The notes under the pieces were generated by a model, which saw only the letters and a list, made by a program, of their open reading frames with translations, made no database searches and was not told where the DNA came from. Positions 31,901 through 40,300 of a DNA stretch of 64,000 bases are shown here, one piece after another. The position numbers and the translations under genes were made by a program. This DNA comes from a virus: IMG/VR virus record IMGVR_UViG_3300035670_000105, positions 26,163 to 90,162 of that record; one strand, given 5' to 3'. Numbering within the stretch: position 1 is the first letter of the stretch; every line of letters begins with the position of its first letter.

Positions 31901-33203
31901 CCGTGTTCGCCGCCGGCAGGTAGAGCCCGTTGGTCGGAACCGTGGCGCTGGTAGGGATCAGGCTGGCGCCTGTGATCGTCCCCGTGGTGCTGACCGCCTG
32001 GCTGCCGAAATCAGGGCTGATCTTGGTGCCAGCGATGGCAGCCGTATCGCTGACATCGGCATTGACGATGGAGCCAGCAGCAATCGCAGTGGCGAAGCTG
32101 ATGTTGCCGCTGCCGGTCCAGCTACCGGATACACCAGTCACGTCCCCGGTGAGTGTGATCGTGCGGCCGGTGGCCCAGGCTGATGCCGTGGCGGCGTTGC
32201 CCGTGACAGAGATGCCCCAGGTGCCGGAGGCGTTCGTTCCCGTCGTGCTCGGGGCGCCCACCGTGTTGTAGCTGACGGTCAGAGCCGAGCCGCCATTGAA
32301 GGTGGAGCCGGAGGCGCCGCCAGAGCCAGCGCTGTTAAAGGTGAGGCCGTTGCCGGTGTTGGCGGTGATCGTGATATTGGCGCTGCCGTTGAAGCTGACG
32401 CCATTGATGTTGCGGGGCGTTTGCAGAGTGGTCGCTGTGCTCGCGTTACCGCTCAATGCGGCGGTGATTGTACCGGCCGAAAAATTGCCCGAGGCGTCGC
32501 GGGCCACGATTGCTGATGCCGTGTTGCTGCTGGCAGCGGTGGTGGCGCTGTTGGCCACCTTGCCGGCGGTGCTGATCGTCGCCAGCTTGCTGTCGGTAAT
32601 CCCCGCAGTGGCATTGATGTCGTCGTTGACGATGGCGCCGGGGGCGATCATCGCCGATGTCACCGTGCCGCTGTCAGCACTGGTGATGATGGTGCCGCTG
32701 CGGTCAGGGGCGATGAGCTGGCGGTTGCCGCTCAGCGCATCCGGCCGCAGCGTCACCCGATAGCTGCTGCTCCCACCAGCGCGGCCGGCGATGATGATTC
32801 CATCCTCAGCAGCGGTGTCGGTGCCAAAGATCTGACCGCTGCTATCCAGGAAGCTGTTGGCGCCTGTGAAGACGTTGTTGGCGCCGCTGCTGACATCGCC
32901 GAGGGTGGTGATGCTGTCAAGCTTGGTCTTGTCCGCTGCGCTCATCACCCCCGCCAGGGATGTCGTGGCGACAGGAAGCACCGCGTCATTCCCTGTGGCA
33001 CCGACCGTGACCGTGGTGCCATTGCGGCTGACGGTCAGATCAACACGCTTGTAGGGCAGGTCGCTCCATGCCGTGACACCATCGCCAACCTTCTGCAGCG
33101 TGGTGTCGCTTTCTGTTCCGATTTCACCGGCGCCCAGGATGGGATTGACGCTGCTCCAGTTGGCAGCGGTGTCAGTGCGCGGCAGGATCTGCCTGACTTC
33201 CAC
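28914..33203 (-). CDS. Giant tail fibre (1429 residues) with internal repeats
   Basis: The longest gene in the window. An N-terminal anchoring region (RQILPRTDTAANWSSVNPIL, then AADKTKLDSI) leads into Thr/Ala/Ser/Gly-rich repeats typical of trimeric fibres. Module ends recur, such as GLYLPAANTVGIATGG and RMRIRSDGNIGIGG. A longer unit (SYANFTVSTVQSDVT, then AGSTITTQIGF and GRWNFYAAGTAPNYFAG) appears at least three times with variation. The base composition of the middle is less GC-rich than the ends. It probably forms the main host-contacting fibre. The start is a GTG, 23 nt after a promoter-like element. Confidence 0.75.
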   Translation of the reverse strand: MEVRQILPRTDTAANWSSVNPILGAGEIGTESDTTLQKVGDGVTAWSDLPYKRVDLTVSRNGTTVTVGATGNDAVLPVATTSLAGVMSAADKTKLDSITTLGDVSSGANNVFTGANSFLDSSGQIFGTDTAAEDGIIIAGRAGGSSSYRVTLRPDALSGNRQLIAPDRSGTIITSADSGTVTSAMIAPGAIVNDDINATAGITDSKLATISTAGKVANSATTAASSNTASAIVARDASGNFSAGTITAALSGNASTATTLQTPRNINGVSFNGSANITITANTGNGLTFNSAGSGGASGSTFNGGSALTVSYNTVGAPSTTGTNASGTWGISVTGNAATASAWATGRTITLTGDVTGVSGSWTGSGNISFATAIAAGSIVNADVSDTAAIAGTKISPDFGSQAVSTTGTITGASLIPTSATVPTNGLYLPAANTVGIATGGVGRLFVDSIGTARLNSASVINISRSDNDLGNIAAGWTMAGTFGGFTHNTAIGFYNGFLTTVAPAFVVAKSNSDTIGAHTAVISGTLLGSFQFQGSNGTIFTRAADIQGFCAGTVSGTAMPGDLRFRTTPEGANGPLERMRIRSDGNIGIGGTGSAIVGLYNQTTISGGTSAYANLTASSVQSDVTGTALGYSTSLTTAAAAFTVVNIHHFSANATTKGAGSTITNQYGFVAASTLTDATNNFGFYSNLASAAGRWNFYANGTADNYFAGNVGIGITTPGVSLEVAKAGTSTTVGPVIRLRDTYSGAFTANTDSSALEFFSADANGPGAMVRSKIANTVADTTGADQALTFWTTGSGAGNTLTERMRIGSDGNITAGGTFTSGSFIPTSATVPANGLYLPAANTVGIATGGTERLTLSSGGIFTNARLIVGGSTILNDGAGSVGIFQIQAGGANNGRISTQAHFGTTPVWRQAASASTTIGTHLIVTNGFGLGVHDWVGSDGTNFIKAGEITCQVDGTPSAGVMPGRLIFSTTPAGSGTAVERMRIRSDGNVAIGGSGGADSTFRNQGPITGATTAYANYTTATVQSDVTATAYGYRTLLGTAAAAFTVVNLDHYRASQTTFGAGSVVTGQHGFRVDSTMVGGVSNYAFRATLPANAGCWNTYMDGDAPNYFAGRVGIGSTSDTGDLLYVAGSARFNGQIQGIGADTAGAPGFTWDGDENTGFFRPAGDTIGISTAGTERIRVRGDGNVAIGGGGAATVTLYNQGAITGGTTSYANFTVSTVQSDVTAAAYGYVTQLTTAAATFTLPSLQHFHATGQTKGAGSTITTQIGFHANANLTQATDNYGFYGNLSSTTGRWNFYAAGTAPNYFAGDVRSGTTVTYNTAAAASNTSVTITAASMLDGLRTGTPAAAINYTLPTGTNMDAAFQELQTEQSFEWSVVNLAAATHAITVVQNTGHTVVGNMVVAANSSGRFLTRKTAANTFITYRIA

Positions 33204-33226
33204 TTCGGCGCGTCTTCGTCTGAAGG

Positions 33227-33236
33227 GAGGGTATGG
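33227..33236 (-). promoter_or_regulatory. Promoter-like element before the giant fibre gene
   Basis: Exact CCATACCCTC, 23 nt before the GTG at 33203 and just after the preceding stop at 33243. Confidence 0.55.
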
Positions 33237-33242
33237 AGCGGC

Positions 33243-33710
33243 TCAGGCCACCAAAGTGGCAATGCCGCGCAACAGCACCATCCGCTTCTCCGATGGATTG
33301 ATCTGCAGCAGATCCCAGTGGGTGACATCCGGCAGCAAGCCGATCCAGGCGGCGCCGCCACTGAGCGGTTCACTGGAGAACACCGTGGCTGCGCTGCCGC
33401 CGCTCAGTGGCGGCGGATCGCCGGTTTCGTCCGCGTTCCCGCCACTGATGGGCTCATCACTGGTGAGGATGCCGCGAGCAACGGCCGATGTGAGCTGCAG
33501 CGTCAACCCACCATTGCCGCCATCCACCACCGGCACCTCCAGATCGAGGTAGTGGGTGGAGCGATCCAGCGCCCACAGCTGGGCCAGGTAGCGATACCCC
33601 TGCAGCATGACCGCTGCTGAGCCACCATGACAGCGCAGCTGGATGTCCTGCAGGAAGCCGCTGTCCCTGGAGATCGGCAGGTCAAAGGTGGCTGGCGATG
33701 GTGTCGTCAT
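33243..33710 (-). CDS. Fibre-region hypothetical protein
   Basis: A 155-residue protein. Its start (FDLPISRDSGFLQDIQLRCHGG) is followed by a beta-rich centre and a repeated SGG motif (PISGGNADE, PLSGGSAA, PLSGGAAW). The ATG overlaps the preceding fibre stop. It probably caps or accompanies the glycine-rich fibre. No family recognised. Confidence 0.5.
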   Translation of the reverse strand: MTTPSPATFDLPISRDSGFLQDIQLRCHGGSAAVMLQGYRYLAQLWALDRSTHYLDLEVPVVDGGNGGLTLQLTSAVARGILTSDEPISGGNADETGDPPPLSGGSAATVFSSEPLSGGAAWIGLLPDVTHWDLLQINPSEKRMVLLRGIATLVA

Positions 33711-35845
33711 CAGGCCTGGAAGCGATAGATCCTGACCTCGCCCCGTGCGCCGGCACCGGAGCTGCTGCCGGTCTGCGTGCCGCCACCGCCACCGCCGGGA
33801 ATCTGTCCGCCCTGGCCGGACGATGTGGTGCCGCCAGCGCCGCCGGTGCCAGCGAGCAGGGAGCTGCCGCCACCACTGCCGCTGCCGGTGCTGCGCCCGC
33901 CGCCACCGCCGCCGAACATCGAGGGCCCGCCATTGCCGCCACCACCGCCGTACACCGACGGCTGACCGCTGGCGCCGCCGATAAATCCGCCCTCTGCAAA
34001 GCCGGACAGGCTGATCGCGTCGGGGTCGAACACCCCGCCACCCGCTCCGCCATTGCCAGTGGAGATGCCGCCGCGGCCTCCGAAGACGCCGAGGTGCAGG
34101 CCAAATGCGCTGGTGCCGCCGGCATTGCCGTTGGCGCCGCCCAGGGCCGTCACTGCGCCACCGCCGGCGCCAACCGTGACGGCTTCGGTGCTGGCGATCG
34201 CCGATGCGGCCATGAAGCGACTGACCATACCACCACCACCGCCGCCGCCGGCCGGATCACTGGTGGCACTGCGGGCGCCACTGCCGCCGCCGCCGATCAC
34301 CTCGATCCAGTAGGCGATGTCCTTGGGATCCTTGGCGAAGGTGCCATTGGCGGTGAACACCTCCAGCACCACGCTGGTGGAGGGCCCCAGGGCGCTGATC
34401 GCCTGCGCCACCCGCTCCGGTGTCATCAGCTTGGTGCTGATCACGCCGGCTTCCGCTTCCGCCTGACTGGCGATCGTGGGTGAGATGACGGGGTTGGCGG
34501 AGACGCCATCACCGTTGGCCACGGTGATGCCATTGCCGCCGGTGATGCTGCGAGCCGTCACCGTGCCGTTGCCGGTGCGGGTGATCAGGCCGTTGCTGGC
34601 CAGCTGATGCAGGGCGAGGGCCTGCCCGGTCAACGCCAGGTTGCGATCGGCGCCGAGGTTGCCGCCGCCACTGAGGCCCGTGCCTGCTGCGGTGTTGATC
34701 GCCCGGGTGGTGTCCACCTTGCCGGCAACCGCCTGCGCCGTCCGCAGGGGGGACATCACCACATCCGTTGCGCTGCCGGCCTCGGCCTGCACCTGCGACG
34801 CGAAGGACACCGTCAAGGTGCGGGAGGCCGAGAGATCCCCGCCGCCGGTGAGGCCCGTGCCGGCAATCACCTGCCGGCTGTTCGGCACCTTGTTGTCGTT
34901 CAGCGCCTTCCCCTGCGCTGCCGACAGCGGGCTGTCGGTGCTGCTGGACGACAGATCGTTGACGGTGCGGGCGCTGATCGCCTGATGCACCCGCAGGGGG
35001 CTGCAGCTGGTGCTCGCATCCACGCCGGCCTGCGCCTGCGCCTGGGAGGAGAAGGCAACCGCGAAACTCCGGTCCGCCGAGAGATCACCGCCGCCGCTGA
35101 GCCCCGTGCCGGCAGTGATGCTGCGGCTGGTGTTCACCTTGCCGGCAACGGCCTGCGCTGTCCGCAGGGGAGACATCACCACATCTGTTGCACTGCCGGC
35201 CTCGGCCTGCACCTGGGAGGCGAACTCCACCGACAGGGTGATATTGCCGCTGAGGGCGCCGCCGCCATCGAGGCCTGTGCCGGCTGTCACCGTGCGGGAA
35301 GCTGGGACCGGGCCGGAGGCCAGCAGCTGCGCCGCATCCACCACGCGGCCGGCGGTGCCGGCTGCAATGGCAGCACTGTCCGCCAGCTGCACCACGCCAA
35401 CGGCGGAGGTGGTGGCCGCGGCCACAGCGATCAGGGGTGTGGTGCTTCCGTTGGTGACGCTGACTGGCGCGGTGCCGGACACCAGCGACACCGAGCCCGG
35501 GGTGCTGGCTGCACCGAGGGCGTGGAGGGTGCCGTCAGGATCGATCTGGCAGCTGGTGCCATCGGCCTTGATGCCGCCCAGCACCGTTGTCGTCGCCGGC
35601 GGCAGGCTGTAGTTGTTGGCGCCGGCCTCGATGCCGTCGAGCTTGGCCTGATCACTGATCGAGAGGCCGCCGGCAGGGGAGAAGATCAGATCGCCGTTGT
35701 CGTCGGTGACGATGAACGGCTGCGCCAGATCCCGCGCCCAGACCAGCTCGCCTTCCAGCAGATCGCCAGCGGCGAGTGCAATGTCAAGATCTGCCTTGTC
35801 GCCGCGGCCGGGCCGTATGGGTGTGCGCTGCTCCGGTGTTGCCAT
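33710..35845 (-). CDS. Tail fibre with polyglycine-rich C-terminal adhesin-like domain
   Basis: A 711-residue fibre. The N-terminus (LAAGDLLEGELVWARDLAQPF) looks like a virion anchor. Four to five repeats of the type GTGLxGGGxLSxxRxLxVxFASQVQAEAG, SPLRTAQAVAGKV form the shaft. The last 200 residues are strings of glycine punctuated by aromatic residues. Such polyglycine adhesins occur at the tips of other phage fibres (for example the gp38 class) and bind receptors. The module SQAEAEAGV...MTP.R.AQAIS is also found alone in the gene at 36903-37112. Confidence 0.72.
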   Translation of the reverse strand: MATPEQRTPIRPGRGDKADLDIALAAGDLLEGELVWARDLAQPFIVTDDNGDLIFSPAGGLSISDQAKLDGIEAGANNYSLPPATTTVLGGIKADGTSCQIDPDGTLHALGAASTPGSVSLVSGTAPVSVTNGSTTPLIAVAAATTSAVGVVQLADSAAIAAGTAGRVVDAAQLLASGPVPASRTVTAGTGLDGGGALSGNITLSVEFASQVQAEAGSATDVVMSPLRTAQAVAGKVNTSRSITAGTGLSGGGDLSADRSFAVAFSSQAQAQAGVDASTSCSPLRVHQAISARTVNDLSSSSTDSPLSAAQGKALNDNKVPNSRQVIAGTGLTGGGDLSASRTLTVSFASQVQAEAGSATDVVMSPLRTAQAVAGKVDTTRAINTAAGTGLSGGGNLGADRNLALTGQALALHQLASNGLITRTGNGTVTARSITGGNGITVANGDGVSANPVISPTIASQAEAEAGVISTKLMTPERVAQAISALGPSTSVVLEVFTANGTFAKDPKDIAYWIEVIGGGGSGARSATSDPAGGGGGGGMVSRFMAASAIASTEAVTVGAGGGAVTALGGANGNAGGTSAFGLHLGVFGGRGGISTGNGGAGGGVFDPDAISLSGFAEGGFIGGASGQPSVYGGGGGNGGPSMFGGGGGGRSTGSGSGGGSSLLAGTGGAGGTTSSGQGGQIPGGGGGGTQTGSSSGAGARGEVRIYRFQA

Positions 35846-35858
35846 GCCAGCGCCTCCT

Positions 35859-36266
35859 TCAGCTCATGCGCAGGGAGAGATCGCCCTGCAGGAAGATCGC
35901 CGGATCACCTTCCAGCACTTCTGCTGCTGGATCGACGGTGCCGTAGAGGAGGCGATTGCCGCCGCTGCTGGCATCCCAGATCGCAAACGATCGGACCTCA
36001 ACAGTTGCCGTCGCCAGATCGGAGATGAAGGCCTGAATGTTCACCACCTGGCGGGTGCCTTCGCTCAGGCCATCGAGGAACCGCGTAGTGGAGAGCAGGG
36101 ATTGATCGATGGCGATGCGACCGCCCAGCACCGATGTGACATCGGCGCCGCTGCTGGCGATCGTGTCACTGTGCAGAGAGAGATAGAGCGCGGCAGGTGG
36201 CGACGGAAAAGCATTGCCTCGCAACCAATCGAGCACGCCATCCTGCAGAGTTCGATCGAGCGCCAC
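35859..36266 (-). CDS. Fibre-region protein
   Basis: A 135-residue protein. LDWLRGNAFPSPPAALYLSLHS matches a block frequent in phage tail-fibre accessory proteins. The remainder is beta-rich and ends ILQGDLSLRMS-like. The GTG at 36266 follows AGAGGATTGCG, a usable ribosome site. It stands alone between fibre genes behind its own promoter-like element. Confidence 0.55.
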   Translation of the reverse strand: MALDRTLQDGVLDWLRGNAFPSPPAALYLSLHSDTIASSGADVTSVLGGRIAIDQSLLSTTRFLDGLSEGTRQVVNIQAFISDLATATVEVRSFAIWDASSGGNRLLYGTVDPAAEVLEGDPAIFLQGDLSLRMS

Positions 36267-36290
36267 CGCAATCCTCTGATCCTCAGTGGC

Positions 36291-36300
36291 GAGGGTATGG
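36291..36300 (-). promoter_or_regulatory. Promoter-like element before the 35.9 kb gene
   Basis: Sense GCGCTCCATACCCTC, 24 nt before the GTG at 36266. Its downstream ribosome site (GAGG) could pair with CCTC of the element. Confidence 0.55.
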
Positions 36301-36311
36301 AGCGCAGTGAA

Positions 36312-36542
36312 TCAGTCCGAGAAGATGCCACCGTCGGCGATCTGCGCCATCGGCAACAGCACCATGGCGCCAGTGCCGAAATCTCCGCCATCAGCGGGGC
36401 GATCCGGGTGGCCGCTGGACAGCCCCGTGCGCCAGTCACCACCATCCAGCCCAAGCAGTTGCCGGGCTGCCGCCAGTGCCGATGGCGGCTGGCTGGCGCT
36501 GTAGCGCACCACGCCATTGCGCAGCTCCGCCGGCCTGACCAT
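36312..36542 (-). CDS. Small hypothetical protein
   Basis: A 76-residue Gly/Asp/Ala-rich product (VRYSASQPPSALAAARQLLG). Its ATG overlaps the preceding stop. It resembles short fibre-adaptor proteins by position only. Confidence 0.45.
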   Translation of the reverse strand: MVRPAELRNGVVRYSASQPPSALAAARQLLGLDGGDWRTGLSSGHPDRPADGGDFGTGAMVLLPMAQIADGGIFSD

Positions 36543-36883
36543 CAGCTGCTCACCACCAGGGATGCGGTGATCTCAAACGCATTGCCGATCGACGCCGTGC
36601 CCCGCAGTCGCTCGCCGGCCTTGAGCACCAACTTGCCATTGCCTTCGATCAGCTCCTGGCGGCTGTCGGCCAGCAGTGCCTCCTTGTGGGCGTAGCGACT
36701 GATGGTGGCGCCGCCGCTGTTGACGATCGAGATGATCACATCGGCAGTGTTGCTGCTGACGTTGCAGACATTGAGGCCGATCACCAGGGCTCGCTCATTG
36801 CCCGTCACATTCGGCACTGCATAGATGTCAGTGGCATTGGTGTTGGTGAGAACGGCGCTGGCGCGCTCCAGGACATCGGCCAT
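36542..36883 (-). CDS. Hypothetical virion protein
   Basis: A 113-residue beta-rich protein (IYAVPNVTGNERALVIGLNVCNV, ISIVNSGGATISRYAHKEALL, VLKAGERLRGTASIGN). It looks like a small jelly-roll decoration or fibre-base protein. It overlaps the next gene by one base. No specific family recognised. Confidence 0.55.
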   Translation of the reverse strand: MADVLERASAVLTNTNATDIYAVPNVTGNERALVIGLNVCNVSSNTADVIISIVNSGGATISRYAHKEALLADSRQELIEGNGKLVLKAGERLRGTASIGNAFEITASLVVSS

Positions 36884-36902
36884 GGCATTGCGGCAAGTGG
36901 AT

Positions 36903-37112
36903 TCAGCTGTAGGCCATCGTCAAGGCAATGCCGCGCTGCTGGGCGCTGATCGCCTGAGCCGTGCGCAGCGGTGTCATCAGCCCGGTGTTCAACACGCCGG
37001 CCTCCGCTTCCGCCTGACTGACTGCTGCCGGTGTGTCACCAGCTTCCCCCTGGGGCCCCGGAATCAGCACCTCCAGGGTGGTGTTGTTGGTGACGGTGGT
37101 GATCGCCGGCAT
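36903..37112 (-). CDS. Small protein carrying an orphan fibre module
   Basis: A 69-residue protein. A short strand (TTLEVLIPGPQGEAGD, collagen-like in part) is followed by SQAEAEAGVLNTGLMTPLRT, which matches repeats in the 711-residue fibre. The ATG follows a strong GGAGG. It may be a detached fibre segment used in exchange, or a small connector. Confidence 0.55.
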   Translation of the reverse strand: MPAITTVTNNTTLEVLIPGPQGEAGDTPAAVSQAEAEAGVLNTGLMTPLRTAQAISAQQRGIALTMAYS

Positions 37113-37132
37113 GGAGGTGCCTCCTACCAGTC

Positions 37133-37142
37133 GAGGGTATGG
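37133..37142 (-). promoter_or_regulatory. Promoter-like element before the orphan fibre module
   Basis: Exact CCATACCCTC, 20 nt before the ATG at 37112. The leader holds TAGGAGG. Confidence 0.55.
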
Positions 37143-37145
37143 CGA

Positions 37146-38192
37146 TCAGGGATCTGGCGTGCTCACGCCCCAGCGCACGGTGACATCACCAGTGAGCAGG
37201 TAGGCCAGGGCGCCGGTGCCATCCACCGCGCTCAGATCAAACACCACCACCTCACCGTCGTAGAGCCCCACCGCCGCACTCTGCTCCGGCGTGAGCGCAC
37301 TGATCACTGGCCCGCCGGCAGTGGGGGACGTGATGGTGATGGAGCACAGGGCGTAGCGCTGGCTGCGGTCCTGGTTCCAGATCGCTCCAGTGAACGTCAG
37401 ATCACTGAGATCACGCAGAGCGCCGGTGCCTTGATCGACCAACCGGACGATCACAGCCCAGTCCGTTCCAGTCACCAGTTCGGGGGCATCCAGCGCCGCG
37501 GGGACGATGAAGATCCCGGCGCCCATCTCGCGGCCCTGATCATCCACCCAGGTCATCGGCGCCAGCTGGGCAGTGGCTGAACCACTGCCGGCGGCAATCG
37601 AGCGGCAGCGGGCAGTGGAGCCCTGCACTGCCAGGATCTGCCCCTGTCCGCCGCCGCCGCCGCCACCCTGCCCCTGCAGTGCCGGTTGCTCCAGCCTGAG
37701 CTGATGGGGACTGGCGCCGCTGGCGATGAGCGGAATGCCGCGGCCCAGCCGTCCACTGCCGCCGCCCTGGCCAGCGGCGATGGCATTGGCGAGGCGAACC
37801 CGATGCGGCCTGGCCTCGATCGTCAGCCCAAGCTCCACCTGCTCGGGAATCAACAGGGCGGCGATGATGCGGTAGTCGCCGGCCGGCAGCTGCTGCCACT
37901 CCAGTTGGCCGCAGGCGCTGGTGACAGCCGCCACCGCTTGACCAGTGCTGTCGATCAGGGTGATCTGGATGTGAACGGCGTAGCGATCACTGCCATCCCG
38001 CGCCAGCCGCAATTCAAAGCGGCGGGGGCTGCTGATCCCATACACCGCCGTGGATGGCAGTGCTTCATATCCCAGCTGCTGCCGCCGCTCGATCGGCGCT
38101 GGATTGACGCGGGAGAGATCGATGGCAACCGGGATGGGCCGGCCGATGGTGCCGCCGCTGGCCGCGCCCTCCCGCCTGACCGTCAACGCCAC
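37146..38192 (-). CDS. Hypothetical structural protein
   Basis: A 348-residue protein, mostly beta strand. A Gly-rich linker (GQGGGGGGGQGQ) separates an N-terminal domain (FELRLARDGSDRYAVHIQITLI, LPAGDYRIIAALL) from a C-terminal one (GTDWAVIVRLVDQGTG, VTVRWGVSTPDP). The two-domain form and location suggest a baseplate or fibre-attachment protein. The start is a GTG with a G-rich ribosome site. Confidence 0.5.
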   Translation of the reverse strand: MALTVRREGAASGGTIGRPIPVAIDLSRVNPAPIERRQQLGYEALPSTAVYGISSPRRFELRLARDGSDRYAVHIQITLIDSTGQAVAAVTSACGQLEWQQLPAGDYRIIAALLIPEQVELGLTIEARPHRVRLANAIAAGQGGGSGRLGRGIPLIASGASPHQLRLEQPALQGQGGGGGGGQGQILAVQGSTARCRSIAAGSGSATAQLAPMTWVDDQGREMGAGIFIVPAALDAPELVTGTDWAVIVRLVDQGTGALRDLSDLTFTGAIWNQDRSQRYALCSITITSPTAGGPVISALTPEQSAAVGLYDGEVVVFDLSAVDGTGALAYLLTGDVTVRWGVSTPDP

Positions 38193-38216
38193 GCTGTCCC
38201 CCCCCGCCTGCGGCTT

Positions 38217-38226
38217 GAGGGTATTC
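38217..38226 (-). promoter_or_regulatory. Promoter-like element (variant) before the 37.1 kb gene
   Basis: Sense GAATACCCTC, differing from consensus at the first two bases, 24 nt before the GTG at 38192. Confidence 0.45.
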
Positions 38227-38228
38227 AG

Positions 38229-39752
38229 CTATGGCGCCAGCAACGGGGGTTCAGTTGATGGCAGATAGAAGGGCTGATCCAGCAGCTCACCAGGGCCCAG
38301 GTAGGGAAAGCTGTGCGCCTGGGTGAGCCGGCCGGCCCAGACATCGCCCAGCAGGGAGTCTTCCGCGGCCTGGGGTTCCGCTGTCAGCTGCTGCTGGTTG
38401 AACCGCGGTGCGCAGTTCCCCGGGAAGGTGCCATCGATCTGATTGGGCGGCAGGCCGATCCGCTCCACCGTCACCGTCCAGGCATCGCCGACAGCACCAG
38501 TGGTGATGGTGCTGGCCAGCCCCTTCCAGGCCTCGGCATCAAAGGCCTGACGGTTGAGGCGCTCAATGAAACCTGCCGATGCCAGCGGTGCGTTGAACTC
38601 CTCCAGCGGCAGCACTTCACCGGCCTCCATCGACGTGTCGCTGCCGATCACCACCAACACATCGCTCGGCTCAGCGGTGGGGGCGCCGAGGGCGAACCGT
38701 GCGGCGTGGCAATGCTTGCAAGCCTCCTCCGGCAACCGCCGCCAATCCAGCAGTGCAAACCGCCGCGCTGCACCCTCCATTGCGTCGACCGGCCGCTTCT
38801 CCGGTTCCTGCCGCAGGATGGCATCGAGGACATCGCGCAGGGGCAGCTGCAGGTCCGAGGCACCGCCGGGGCCGCGCTGGGGGAACAGCCCCTGGCTGCC
38901 CAGTGGCGTGTCCGGCCGCAGGCGGCCATAGGCCACGCCCAGATGCGCGGGACAGTTGCAGCTCACCACCGTGGACTGGGTGAGATGGCGGCCAGCCCGA
39001 AACCGCAGGGGTGGATCCTCCGGCCGCCGCTGGATGCGCCGCAGCAGCAGTGAGCCATCCCGCTGCCGCTGCCGCTGCCAGAACTGCGATCCATCGAAGA
39101 CCATCAGCCCGTCGTCCTGGTAGACGGCGACGCAGAGCAGGGCGATGCCGTCGGCGGGATCAGGATCCAGAGCTGTTGCGCTGATCGCCGAGTCCTCGAT
39201 CAGCTCACCGATCAAGCCGCTGCCGGCGGCGAGCGCGCCGGGCTGCCAGCAACCGGGCAGCTGTACAACCAGCAGTGGCGTCACCTGGCCGTCATCGGTG
39301 CTGGCGGTGACATCGAACTGGGCGTTGGCGCCGATCGCCACCGGCGCAATCTCCGTACCCCGCGGCTTGATCACTGTCGTCCAGCGGCCTTCAGGGCTGA
39401 GGCGAGAGGTGAAGCCGATCGCCAGGGATCGCCGGCTGATGAACCCATCCTGCGGACTGAACTCCGGTAGGGAGAGCACTTCGATCGGCTGATACTGACT
39501 GGTGTTGCGGTTCAGCTGCGTGAACGCCAGCTCCATCCCCCGCCGCCAGCTCGCCCATGACCCCCGCTGGTTCCAGTGGCGGAAGAGATCGGGAAAGGCC
39601 GCCTCCCCGATCTGCCCGTGGCCGCGGCCCTTGCGCGGGTAGACGCCCGACGGCTGCGCGCTGCCGACATCCAGGCGATCAGGGCGATTGAAACCAGAGA
39701 GCCCTTGATCAAAGCGCCCGCCGCCGCCAAAGCCATCACCACGCCGGCCCAC
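38229..39752 (-). CDS. Large hypothetical tail protein
   Basis: About 507 residues. The segment PRKGRGHGQIGEAAFPDLFRHW and the following ELAFTQLNRN mark the start of confident coding. Later parts are beta-rich (VVQLPGCWQPGALAAGSGLIG, LIVVIGSDTSMEAGEVLPLEEFN-like). The TGDVWAGRLTQAHSFPYLGPG end looks structural. The start is uncertain: the GTG at 39752 comes soon after the preceding stop, but an ATG at 39536 is also possible. Function inferred from position. Confidence 0.5.
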   Translation of the reverse strand: MGRRGDGFGGGGRFDQGLSGFNRPDRLDVGSAQPSGVYPRKGRGHGQIGEAAFPDLFRHWNQRGSWASWRRGMELAFTQLNRNTSQYQPIEVLSLPEFSPQDGFISRRSLAIGFTSRLSPEGRWTTVIKPRGTEIAPVAIGANAQFDVTASTDDGQVTPLLVVQLPGCWQPGALAAGSGLIGELIEDSAISATALDPDPADGIALLCVAVYQDDGLMVFDGSQFWQRQRQRDGSLLLRRIQRRPEDPPLRFRAGRHLTQSTVVSCNCPAHLGVAYGRLRPDTPLGSQGLFPQRGPGGASDLQLPLRDVLDAILRQEPEKRPVDAMEGAARRFALLDWRRLPEEACKHCHAARFALGAPTAEPSDVLVVIGSDTSMEAGEVLPLEEFNAPLASAGFIERLNRQAFDAEAWKGLASTITTGAVGDAWTVTVERIGLPPNQIDGTFPGNCAPRFNQQQLTAEPQAAEDSLLGDVWAGRLTQAHSFPYLGPGELLDQPFYLPSTEPPLLAP

Positions 39753-39763
39753 TGCGCTGGGCC

Positions 39764-40261
39764 TCAGAAGTAGCCGCCCTGCACCAGGATGTTGGGTGCG
39801 GTGGCCACCGGCGTGCTGCTGTTGCACGCGGCCCACAGCGCCCAGCCCTTGGCCAGCCTGAGCCCACTGAACTGGGGAATGGCGTCAGTGGCTGCGTCAT
39901 TGCCGCCGCTGTGCGGCACCGGTGCCAGCAGGGATGGCAGGGGGAAGACGGCGGTGGCGCCGGGATCACCGCCGCCGGAGAGATTGAACTGGGCCAGGAA
40001 GAACGCATCGGCGCCCAGTAGTCCGGCATTGGTGGAGAGGTAGAGGTTCACCGATGTGGTGTTGCCCGCCACCCGCTGTACCAGCTGCACCACCTCGATC
40101 AGTGCGCCGTCATTGGCGGTGCAGTCGACCAGCAGGGCAGCGTTGGTGCCGGATGCTGGATCGACCGAGCCGGCCGGCGTGCTGGTGCCGTCGAGACGCT
40201 TGATCTCCAGCAGTGGCCGATCAATCAGCAGCGGCGCCTTGTTGGTGCTGGTGCTCGCCAT
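39764..40261 (-). CDS. Hypothetical structural protein
   Basis: A 165-residue beta-rich protein (APLLIDRPLLEIKRLDGTSTPAG, VNLYLSTNAGLLGADAFF, LAKGWALWAACNSSTPV). It resembles small decoration or tail-completion proteins of jelly-roll type. It heads a two-gene unit behind its own promoter-like element. Confidence 0.55.
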   Translation of the reverse strand: MASTSTNKAPLLIDRPLLEIKRLDGTSTPAGSVDPASGTNAALLVDCTANDGALIEVVQLVQRVAGNTTSVNLYLSTNAGLLGADAFFLAQFNLSGGGDPGATAVFPLPSLLAPVPHSGGNDAATDAIPQFSGLRLAKGWALWAACNSSTPVATAPNILVQGGYF

Positions 40262-40286
40262 CTCAGATCACGGGACTGCTTGCGCC

Positions 40287-40296
40287 GAGGGTATGG
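40287..40296 (-). promoter_or_regulatory. Promoter-like element before the 39.8 kb gene
   Basis: Exact CCATACCCTC, 25 nt before the ATG at 40261. The TGA of the preceding gene ends 4 nt upstream (40301). Confidence 0.55.
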
Positions 40297-40300
40297 CGGT

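Noticed and set aside
23898-33203. Diversity-generating retroelement acting on the fibre genes
   Set aside because: No reverse transcriptase or template-repeat pair is seen. Fibre repeats are ordinary domain duplications.
39512-39742. 76-codon frame with a hydrophobic start in front of the large tail protein
   Set aside because: Its second half is low-complexity Arg/Gly/Ser and it overlaps the better-supported frame of the tail protein. The hydrophobic start alone is weak evidence.
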